From: Candidatus Heimdallarchaeota archaeon
GTDB taxonomy: Archaea > Asgardarchaeota > Heimdallarchaeia > Hodarchaeales > Hodarchaeaceae
Direction: 5' to 3'
NCBI GenBank assembly: GCA_020353515.1
Contig: CP070695.1
Span: 4,591,414 to 4,655,413 of the forward strand
DNA length: 64,000 bases
In this document: positions 44,815-51,627 of the stretch, piece after piece
Position numbering within the stretch: position 1 is the stretch's first letter
How the letters are laid out: every line of letters begins with the position of its first letter
The notes under the pieces: model-generated
Told to the model about the DNA's origin: nothing
Database searches by the model: none
Seen by the model: only the letters and a program-made list of their open reading frames with translations
Position numbers and translations under genes: made by a program

Positions 44815-45879
44815 TTGAGAAAAAACCTAAGAATCTTGATTGCACTCTGTTTATTCTCCTCTTTTAACATAATTTCTCAAGGATATTTTCAAATCTCATT
44901 TACATGGACAGAAACAATGGAGGGAGTAGAAGTTATTGCTTTTATAGCTGATGATTTTGATCGGGGAGAATTAAATTTTATTCAAAACTATTTAGAATCA
45001 TATGGATGTAATGTTACCATTGCAGGAATAAATAGAACTGTATCAGGAGTATCTACAGATATTTTAATATCCAATGTAAACATTACCCGCTATGATTGTA
45101 TATTAATCCCTGGAGGAGGAAGTCCCGCAAATTTAGTGGAACATGAAGAGGTTTTAGAAATTATTAGAACAGCCTATTCAGAAGGAATACTGTTAGCTGC
45201 TATCTGTCATGGTCCACTGGTCTTAGCTGAAGCTGGAGTGATTGACGGGAAAAATGTAACTGGTTATCAAGGAATCAGAGCAGATCTGGAATCTGCAGGT
45301 GGGAATTATGTGTCTGAAAGCGTTGTCATTGATGGATCAATAATTACAGCCAATGCGCCTTTTTTTCAAGAGATAAGCTTAGCTATTGCCACTGTTTTAG
45401 GTTATTATGAAACTGATCCACCAACAATAAAAAATTGCAGTTATGAAGTCTTAAGTGTAAATGAAGTCATAACTTATAATGTAACAGTCGAAACTACTGA
45501 TGAAACAGGTATCTATATGATCACAGCTTTTATCTATGAAGTTTCCGAGAATAAAGAACGATTATACCCCTATTTTACCACGTTTGGGATATTAGATGAT
45601 GAAAACGAAGATGGTATTTATAAACGGTCATTTATCTTAGACAAAGGATATTACTGTGTGGATATTGCGACTGTGGATGTTTTTGGAAACGAAGAGACTT
45701 ATTCAAATGCATTGTATATAACTCGGTTAATTGGGTCTTTGACTACATCAGAAAATAATTCCTCAGTAACAAAAACAACAGAAACAAGGGAAACTTCAAC
45801 AATTTTCCCTGAATTGATAATAATCTGGATATCATTAATTTCTCTTGTTTTTCATACACGAAAACGACGGGGAGTATGA
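44815..45879 (+). CDS. Exported, membrane-anchored DJ-1/PfpI-family protein
   Basis: A 354-aa protein. Residues 1-23 form a signal peptide or anchor (RILIALCLFSSFNI). Residues about 35-195 form a DJ-1/PfpI domain: VIAFIADDFDRGELN, ILIPGGGSPANLVEHE, and the nucleophile elbow LLAAICHGPLVLAEAG with Cys near residue 140. Residues about 200-315 resemble a beta-sandwich extracellular domain. A low-complexity Thr/Ser linker (SSVTKTTETRETSTI) is followed by a C-terminal membrane helix (IIIWISLISLVFHT) and basic stop-transfer RKRR. Most DJ-1/PfpI proteins are cytoplasmic; this one is displayed outside the cell. Start is TTG 44815, with GGAAGG upstream. Function could be protease, glyoxalase or chaperone-like. 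Confidence 0.82.
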   Translation: MRKNLRILIALCLFSSFNIISQGYFQISFTWTETMEGVEVIAFIADDFDRGELNFIQNYLESYGCNVTIAGINRTVSGVSTDILISNVNITRYDCILIPGGGSPANLVEHEEVLEIIRTAYSEGILLAAICHGPLVLAEAGVIDGKNVTGYQGIRADLESAGGNYVSESVVIDGSIITANAPFFQEISLAIATVLGYYETDPPTIKNCSYEVLSVNEVITYNVTVETTDETGIYMITAFIYEVSENKERLYPYFTTFGILDDENEDGIYKRSFILDKGYYCVDIATVDVFGNEETYSNALYITRLIGSLTTSENNSSVTKTTETRETSTIFPELIIIWISLISLVFHTRKRRGV

Positions 45880-46190
45880 ACCCATCTATTGTATTAAGGC
45901 TTTTATATTGTTACACTTAGTTTCTTATTTTATTCGAAGGAAATGATGTTTTGATTGATCTAAACAACATTGAACTATCTAAATAGAATATACTTAAAAA
46001 ATCATTCAATTAAAGAATTTTAAAGCTGAAAGAAACTTTTTGCCAAAAAGATAGTCTATTTAAAGACTTAGTGTAATTTTAATACAGAACTATAACTGTA
46101 ATAAACATCCATGAAACTGTAAAAAGAAGGTTCAAAATCCAACTACACATTTACAGTGCTCATAGGATGACTAATTAGGAGTTAATTGTT
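45880..46190. promoter_or_regulatory. Spacer with candidate operator repeats before the HTH gene
   Basis: A 311-bp AT-rich spacer. The core ACTGTA/TACAGT-like sequence recurs: TACAG at 46083-46087 opposing CTGTA at 46096-46100 (a spaced inverted repeat), ACTGTA at 46116-46121 and TTACAGT at 46151-46157. A TATA-like TATTTAAAG lies near 46057. The clustering just ahead of the ArsR-like gene suggests an autoregulatory operator; this is inference from repetition alone. Confidence 0.35.
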
Positions 46191-46943
46191 TTGGATAATA
46201 ATAAAAAGGACCCTGAAGAACCTCAAAATGAAGTAGATGATGTTACAGACCTTAAAGAATCAATTCGTGAAATGAAACAAGAAATTCGGGAACAGATGAG
46301 GGAACTCAGGGAAGAACTTGGGGATTTTAAAGAGGATTTTCCACCACCACGACGTCCAAGAAAACCGAGACCACCACGACCTCCCCGAGGTGAAATTGGT
46401 ATTCGTATAGATAAGGAAGACTGGGAAGATTGGGGTGAACGCTTTGGTAAATCCTTCGAACATTATATTGGAGGGATCTTAGATTCAATAGGAGAGACCA
46501 TTGATCGGTCTGTAGGTTCCATTTTCCACCCTCCTTCTGCCCGACGTGAACGGCGCTGGAAAGGAAAGAGAAAGGAACCATTCTTTGTTCCTGAAGAAGA
46601 ATTAGAAGAATTTTATACAGAGGGATCGAAAATTGCAGCAGCCCTCTCTGATCAAACTCGTCTAAGAATGTTGAAAGAACTTGAAAAAGAACCCCTCAGA
46701 CAATCTGATCTCTCAGAAAAAACCAATACCCGTGGTGGGAACTTCAAGCATCACATCACTATCCTCAAAGATGAAGGACTTGTCCGACAAGAAGGAGTTC
46801 GTGAACGCTATATGCTTACTTATTCTGGGCGAGAAGCCCTAAAACTTGTGGAATTCTTGTATTCTCGTGGTAAGAAGCGTATTCCTATCCCAGTCTATGC
46901 CACTGATGAGGAAGAAGAAGATATTCTAGATGAGGAGGAATAA
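46191..46943 (+). CDS. ArsR-like winged-helix regulator with proline/arginine-rich region
   Basis: A 250-aa protein. Residues about 18-50 form a charged helix (ESIREMKQEIREQMRELREE). Residues about 52-70 are an unusual Pro/Arg/Lys-rich run (PPPRRPRKPRPPRPPRG). Residues about 150-225 form an ArsR-type winged helix (AALSDQTRLRMLKELEKE, then HHITILKDEGLVRQEG). The C-terminus is strongly acidic (TDEEEEDILDEEE). No metal-binding cysteines are visible, so it is not a classical metal sensor. Start is TTG 46191 with AGGAG upstream. The following gene begins 4 bp after its stop, indicating an operon. Confidence 0.8.
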   Translation: MDNNKKDPEEPQNEVDDVTDLKESIREMKQEIREQMRELREELGDFKEDFPPPRRPRKPRPPRPPRGEIGIRIDKEDWEDWGERFGKSFEHYIGGILDSIGETIDRSVGSIFHPPSARRERRWKGKRKEPFFVPEEELEEFYTEGSKIAAALSDQTRLRMLKELEKEPLRQSDLSEKTNTRGGNFKHHITILKDEGLVRQEGVRERYMLTYSGREALKLVEFLYSRGKKRIPIPVYATDEEEEDILDEEE

Positions 46944-46947
46944 CTGC

Positions 46948-47628
46948 GTGAACACCATTCAATTAGGAGACATTCTCTATGATTGGTATGGAGAACCAGA
47001 AATCCTTTCAACTCCTTATTATAAAATAATTCTCACGAAACCTGCTAAAATAATGGAAATCACCACAGATTTACCATCAACCAACGGAATAGTCATTCTA
47101 GGGGATATAGAAGCGATAGTTGATTCAATTATGTACACCAAGTCTCATGGTGCAGTTGGTAATACAACTAATTTTTCAGGAACCAATTTGGTCATCTTAG
47201 GTCTTTCAATAGCTAATTTAGAAAGTTCTCTCAAGAAAAGTGACCTTCCAGATGAAGAGGATCAAAAATTCAAAAATCAGGCTGAAGCGATAATCTCGAA
47301 ATTTAAAAGACGAGTTGAAGACCCGAATATGAATATTTCACTTGATAATGAAGATGACGAATTTCATCATATGATTTTCGGTCGGAGAAACTTTTTCCTT
47401 ATTGGAGGTATTCATAGTAGGAAATTCGTTTTAATTCACAAAAAGCAGATCTCAATCCGTGAAGGAGAATATAAATTAGTCCAGATTGATCCAGTAGAAG
47501 GCATTACTATTGCTAAACGGGATAATGTTTTGAATATTGGTGGTACACGAAATAATCTAGGCTCATTAGTGGGGGAATTTGGTTTGAATATTGCCTCTTC
47601 AGTACTTGAACATCTACTCTGGGATTAA
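46948..47628 (+). CDS. Unknown protein downstream of ArsR-like regulator
   Basis: A 226-aa protein of unknown function. An ATG at 46930 is in frame but overlaps the preceding gene; GAGGAGG at 46931-46938 places the likely start at GTG 46948. The sequence is mostly beta with few charged helices (IVILGDIEAIVDSIMYTKS; FGRRNFFLIGGIHSRKFVLI), ending in a helix (FGLNIASSVLEHLLWD). No signal peptide or membrane helix, so probably cytoplasmic. It could be a partner or target of the regulator encoded upstream. Confidence 0.55.
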   Translation: MNTIQLGDILYDWYGEPEILSTPYYKIILTKPAKIMEITTDLPSTNGIVILGDIEAIVDSIMYTKSHGAVGNTTNFSGTNLVILGLSIANLESSLKKSDLPDEEDQKFKNQAEAIISKFKRRVEDPNMNISLDNEDDEFHHMIFGRRNFFLIGGIHSRKFVLIHKKQISIREGEYKLVQIDPVEGITIAKRDNVLNIGGTRNNLGSLVGEFGLNIASSVLEHLLWD

Positions 47629-47637
47629 TGTCCTATC

Positions 47638-47644
47638 TTTTTTT
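47638..47644 (+). terminator. T-run after the unknown gene
   Basis: Seven T in a row about 10 bases after the stop at 47628, followed by further T-rich sequence up to 47653. Position between convergent genes fits an archaeal terminator. Confidence 0.4.
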
Positions 47645-47675
47645 CTCACTTTTACCTAGGAGAGGGGTCTGAAGG

Positions 47676-48995
47676 CTAAATTGCCTTCATTTCACCAGAT
47701 TTAACCCCAAACATCATTATAAAAGCTATTACAAAACAAATAGAACTCACTGGGAACAGCAGAGAGAATGTACCAGCAGCAAATAAGTCAAAAATTAACC
47801 CAATAATTGCAGGACCAGCAACAGCAGCAGAACTACTGAATAGGTAATAAAGGCCAGTGTATGACCCCAACTTCTCATCAGTGGCGATTTCCCAGACAAT
47901 TACAATCGAATTAATATTAATTAAAGCCCACCCAATTCCTCCACAACCCATAATTATCATTGTTATGTAATACTGGAGTTGAGGAGTCAAACCTAGTATG
48001 TTAAATTGCCCAATAGCCATTGTACATATTAAAAAAAAGAGTAAAACTGGTAATCCAATCCTTATTGTATTTGCCCTTCCAATTTTTTGTCCAATATACC
48101 CAGCAGGGATAGCAAAAACTACAAAAACTAGCGCAAATAGCGTTAACATCAGACTTGCTGCTGCTTCTGCATCTTCAATTGCTGCTTCGGTCCCTGGTTC
48201 TGCAATATTCATTATATGAGGAACAATCGTCGTTGCCCAGCTTGTAAACCATGTTTCAAGAGCATTATATCCTAGGAACCAGAAGAATATAGCGATTAAT
48301 ACAAAAAGACATGATTTATCTTTGTCAGTAAGAACTTCTCTTATACTTGAAATAACTGAGACTTTAGGAACTGTGATCTCTTCAGTACTTTCACGAATTA
48401 CGACATCTTCGGGTTCCTTTACGAAACTCACAAGTAATATAAGTGCTATTATCATAATTAGCGCTGTACTTCCAAAAGCAACTACTGGATCAATTGAGTA
48501 GAGTATTGAACCAAAAAGAAAAGCGTAAACTGCTCCAAGACCACCCATCAGATTTATTACTCCGTTTGCTTTACTTCTCTGTTTTGATGGTATTACATCT
48601 GGCATCAGAGCAACCACAGGTGCCCGATAGAATGCCATCATTAGCAAGAAACAAATTATGGCAGCCATTAGAACGAGTAAAACATCTTTCACTAGTGGAA
48701 GTGATGTTAAAAAGAAAGCAGAGATAGGAACACCTATAATTAGAAATGGGATCCGCCGTCCCCATCGGGTTCTCGTCCGATCTGAGATTGATCCAACTAT
48801 AGGTTCCATAAATATCATTGCTAGGTTATCAAGTCCCATAATAGCCCCGACAACAACACGATCGGGAATGAAGCTGTTTAACCATAATGGAACATAACTG
48901 TTGTATAAAGCCCAACTGATTCCAGTTGTAAAAAATCCTAATCCTATCAAAAACGTCTTTGACCAATTTAGGCCTGAATCTTCACCCGAATGCAT
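47676..48995 (-). CDS. Major facilitator superfamily transporter (SLC45/GPH-like)
   Basis: A 439-aa protein with about 12 hydrophobic segments. The loop after helix 2 reads VGSISDRTRTRWGRRIPF, the long RTxxRWGRRxPF form typical of sugar:cation symporters related to SLC45/GPH rather than drug exporters. A second-half copy is GYIGQKIGRANTIRIG. An acidic cytoplasmic loop (KEPEDVVIRESTEEITVPK) separates the two halves. No sugar-metabolism gene is adjacent, so the substrate is open. Confidence 0.8.
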   Translation of the reverse strand: MHSGEDSGLNWSKTFLIGLGFFTTGISWALYNSYVPLWLNSFIPDRVVVGAIMGLDNLAMIFMEPIVGSISDRTRTRWGRRIPFLIIGVPISAFFLTSLPLVKDVLLVLMAAIICFLLMMAFYRAPVVALMPDVIPSKQRSKANGVINLMGGLGAVYAFLFGSILYSIDPVVAFGSTALIMIIALILLVSFVKEPEDVVIRESTEEITVPKVSVISSIREVLTDKDKSCLFVLIAIFFWFLGYNALETWFTSWATTIVPHIMNIAEPGTEAAIEDAEAAASLMLTLFALVFVVFAIPAGYIGQKIGRANTIRIGLPVLLFFLICTMAIGQFNILGLTPQLQYYITMIIMGCGGIGWALININSIVIVWEIATDEKLGSYTGLYYLFSSSAAVAGPAIIGLIFDLFAAGTFSLLFPVSSICFVIAFIMMFGVKSGEMKAI

Positions 48996-49127
48996 AGTTT
49001 AACCTAAAGAAATGAGAGAGCATATTATTATTTCGTAGCTTTCAAGGTCAGAGAATAAGAGTTAGACCTGCATTTTGACTAGGAATTTCTTTGTTAAAAG
49101 TGTTCTTTTATCTCATTATGAGAATAA

Positions 49128-49592
49128 CTATTTGTGTGGAGTAACTGAAGCTGTAATTATATCTCGAATTTTCCCCCCTTCTGTTTTATCAGATTTTGCT
49201 AAGAAACGCTTCCAGTAATCAACCGGAACACCAATTAAATCAAATAATTCTTTCAAAATGATGTACATTTCAATGATTAAATCAGAATTATTTTTTAAGA
49301 TGGCTTCATCTCCAGGTCGGCGGAGAAAACTACGTATAGTAGTTAAAACATCTATTGCTACTTCATTCAATTTTACATTTTTATCTTGAGCTAAGGAAAT
49401 CTCTGTAAACTCATGTTCCTTAGCAAAATTCATAGTCTCAACATTTGCAGCTAAGACAGTAAAGCCATCTGTGTCACTTTTAATATAATGGAAGATAATA
49501 TCATCTTTAGGAACACGATTCATAAGAAAAGGACCTAATTGGGAAAAATTGATCTGTTTCATCTTGTCAAACGAGATTTGATAGTATTTCAT
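49128..49592 (-). CDS. Unknown protein, 154 aa
   Basis: A soluble protein of unknown function with a mixed alpha/beta N-terminal half (YYQISFDKMKQINFSQLGPF; GFTVLAANVETMNFAKE) and a helical C-terminal half (VAIDVLTTIRSFLRRPGD). In-frame TTG (49601), ATG (49598) and ATG (49592) compete; MKYYQIS is the most natural start. A TATA-like box at 49695-49704 and a T-rich tract just upstream of the start suggest its own promoter, so it may not belong to the preceding cluster. Confidence 0.5.
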   Translation of the reverse strand: MKYYQISFDKMKQINFSQLGPFLMNRVPKDDIIFHYIKSDTDGFTVLAANVETMNFAKEHEFTEISLAQDKNVKLNEVAIDVLTTIRSFLRRPGDEAILKNNSDLIIEMYIILKELFDLIGVPVDYWKRFLAKSDKTEGGKIRDIITASVTPHK

Positions 49593-49602
49593 TAACATCA
49601 AC

Positions 49603-49704
49603 TAAGAAAAAAAGAAAGAAAGAGAGGTTAGGTGAGGTTGGATGAGTAACCTTTCAGTCACTTAGTACAACCTATAGATTAATTTCGTCACTAGTATATA
49701 AATA
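49603..49704 (-). promoter_or_regulatory. Promoter and possible attenuator-like leader
   Basis: Read on the minus strand: TATA-like ATTTATATA (49695-49704), then a leader containing a 5-bp hairpin AGGTT/AACCT (around 49635-49655), followed by a pyrimidine-rich run CTCTTTCTTTCTTTTTTTC that ends a few bases before the ATG of the 49128-49592 gene. Hairpin plus T-run immediately before a start codon could be an attenuator or the end of a roughly 70-base small RNA. Nothing beyond this layout supports it. Confidence 0.3.
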
Positions 49705-49764
49705 TGCCGATAGACATAACCGTGCTAAAACACTGCGAATTATACTTAAAGAGTTCACACCTCT

Positions 49765-50607
49765 TTACAAGCTCGGAATCTTTCCCACTGGAGCGACATA
49801 TACAGTAAATTCATTTTCTCCATCAATCCCGAGTAATGTATCAACTTTATTCTGATTATAAAATCCGATTGCGCATGTTCCTGCATTTATTGCTGCACAA
49901 GCTAAGTACAAATTCTGACAAATATGACCTGCTTCTAATGCAATGAATTTGCTTGATAGAATTGAGTGTCTCCATTCCATTCGATAAGGAACTGCTACCC
50001 AACACAAAATAATTGCTCCGTTTACAGCAAAAGAGTATTGTTTATAACAAATTTTTTCCATTAAAGCTTCCATATCTTTTATATATTCTAAATAGCAAAG
50101 CTTATGACTAAGTGAAAGGTATCGGTAGAGGCCTTGTTCTAAACTTGTAACTCTATTTATGAAAAGATAAGTTTCAAACGGGTGTCTTCCCCCAGCTGAA
50201 GGAGTTGTTCGTTTGACCTGATTTTGAGTTACTTTTCTCACTCCTTGTGTACACCATAACAAAAATGATAATTCCTCAAGCGTTAAGGGATCTTTAACAT
50301 ATTTTCTATGACTCCTTCGCAATCTGATCACCTCCTTAAATGCAATATTCCCAACACTAATGTCTTCTGGAGAAATCAGATCTATTACTTTTGCCTCCTT
50401 AGGATAGTCTTTTTGTATTGGGGGTTGAGGAAGGTTCTTCTCTTGATCTGACTCAGGAAAATCCTTTGAATATCTGTCTTCATCCCATGCTTTAAGCACT
50501 TTTCTGAATTCGTTCAACTGATCACCTAAAGCTTTGGATAATTGAACTATTAGATTATTTATCCTAATGAGAGTATCCCTGCAGTTTTTGGGCACCCTTC
50601 TGTTCAA
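49765..50607 (-). CDS. SagB-type nitroreductase-like dehydrogenase
   Basis: FMN-dependent oxidoreductase of the SagB/ThcOx type, which in peptide-toxin biosynthesis oxidises azolines to azoles. Seen: RLRRSHRKYVKDPLTLEELS near residue 98, the flavin-binding PSAGGRHPFETYLFI near residue 133, LEQGLYRYLSLSHKL, LEAGHICQNLYLACAAI near residue 218, and VAPVGKIP at the end. The first about 85 residues are extra and contain no recognised motif. It overlaps the preceding BtrH-like gene by 44 bases from TTG 50607, so the true start may be GTG 50595 or later. No cyclodehydratase (YcaO) is in the cluster, so it may act on a substrate made elsewhere or in another chemistry. Confidence 0.85.
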   Translation of the reverse strand: MNRRVPKNCRDTLIRINNLIVQLSKALGDQLNEFRKVLKAWDEDRYSKDFPESDQEKNLPQPPIQKDYPKEAKVIDLISPEDISVGNIAFKEVIRLRRSHRKYVKDPLTLEELSFLLWCTQGVRKVTQNQVKRTTPSAGGRHPFETYLFINRVTSLEQGLYRYLSLSHKLCYLEYIKDMEALMEKICYKQYSFAVNGAIILCWVAVPYRMEWRHSILSSKFIALEAGHICQNLYLACAAINAGTCAIGFYNQNKVDTLLGIDGENEFTVYVAPVGKIPSL

Positions 50608-51610
50608 GTATCTTAATCTTGTTTAAGATGTCCACAACAACGAGTATTATTTGATTTCTTTCTTGATCTGATGAATCGGGTATTCTTTGTACGGTTTGGG
50701 AGATTTCTTCCCATTTCATACCTAGATTTTTGTAAAATTCACCCAAACTGTCCAAGGAAGGATAAAATTCTGCGGATTCTTCCAAAAATTGTGAATATAG
50801 GAGTCTAAACAGTCCCCCACCAGTTCCATAGTCTGAGATGAATCCTGCAATTTCATCACACCGTTCTTGGAGTTTTGGATTACTCATGATTGATAATTTT
50901 TCTAAATCTAGGACAAATTTTGTTATGGCATCAATCCCATTTGTTGTTCCGAAAATACGCATCATTCGACTTTTTTTCAAGATATTCTGACCATTCTTTT
51001 GAATAGCAATTAGGATAACATCCTTGGGATCTGGAACTTTTTCTGGAAATGAAAATTCATACATGAAATTTCGTGGATCCATCCAACGACTATATGAAGA
51101 ATTTCTCGCTCTAGCTAAATCATCTAATGAGATTTTTTGTAAATCAGGAAAATGAGTATCTGCAATTAAGACTTTAGAATTTTCAGGATTGTATCCTGCA
51201 ACCACAATCGCATGCTGTCCAAAGTGGAAACCCTTAGGTAATTGTTGATATGGTAAGTAAGCCATATCTACGTTGATTGCTGTAGGTATTCCATTCTCTA
51301 TCCGTTCTCTGAGTCGATGCCATCCCTCTTCCTTATTATTCGTCATGAATTTGTGTAATTCGATGTTCAATAGTTTACACAGATTATCTTCAAATCTATA
51401 TTGTCGTCCACCCATTATTGGATTCTCACTTCCAAGTTTTCCATACCCCAACCCCAAACCGCTGCCTAAACCAAAAATCATTGCCTCACTCATTGTTAAT
51501 CCGTGAAATTCAAAGACATCTCGAATGGCTGAGGAAGTACAATGTACACCAGGGACGTGACGAAAATTAGAGATAGGATAATTGTTTATATGTTTCGCAT
51601 TGCTAACCAT
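50564..51610 (-). CDS. BtrH-like acyltransferase/peptidase-fold protein 1
   Basis: A 348-aa protein resembling the N-terminal domain of butirosin biosynthesis protein BtrH plus a DUF4872-like region. Seen: catalytic-type Cys24 in GVHCTSSAIRDV, GLGSGLGLGYGKLG near residue 48, FHFGQHAIVVAGYNPE with a conserved His near residue 130, and LIADTHF about 20 residues on, giving a Cys/His/Asp set as in papain-like folds. BtrH transfers an acyl group from a carrier protein to an aminoglycoside; related proteins occur in peptide-maturation clusters. The C-terminal 150 residues are helical. The gene starts 17 bp after the UvrA-like gene; a longer paralogue lies on that gene's other side. Confidence 0.75.
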   Translation of the reverse strand: MVSNAKHINNYPISNFRHVPGVHCTSSAIRDVFEFHGLTMSEAMIFGLGSGLGLGYGKLGSENPIMGGRQYRFEDNLCKLLNIELHKFMTNNKEEGWHRLRERIENGIPTAINVDMAYLPYQQLPKGFHFGQHAIVVAGYNPENSKVLIADTHFPDLQKISLDDLARARNSSYSRWMDPRNFMYEFSFPEKVPDPKDVILIAIQKNGQNILKKSRMMRIFGTTNGIDAITKFVLDLEKLSIMSNPKLQERCDEIAGFISDYGTGGGLFRLLYSQFLEESAEFYPSLDSLGEFYKNLGMKWEEISQTVQRIPDSSDQERNQIILVVVDILNKIKILEQKGAQKLQGYSH

Positions 51611-51627
51611 GATTATGAACTCCAGAG

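Noticed and set aside
46127..46140. GGTTCAAAATCC, resembling a tRNA T-loop
   Set aside because: No acceptor, D-arm or anticodon stem could be built around it.
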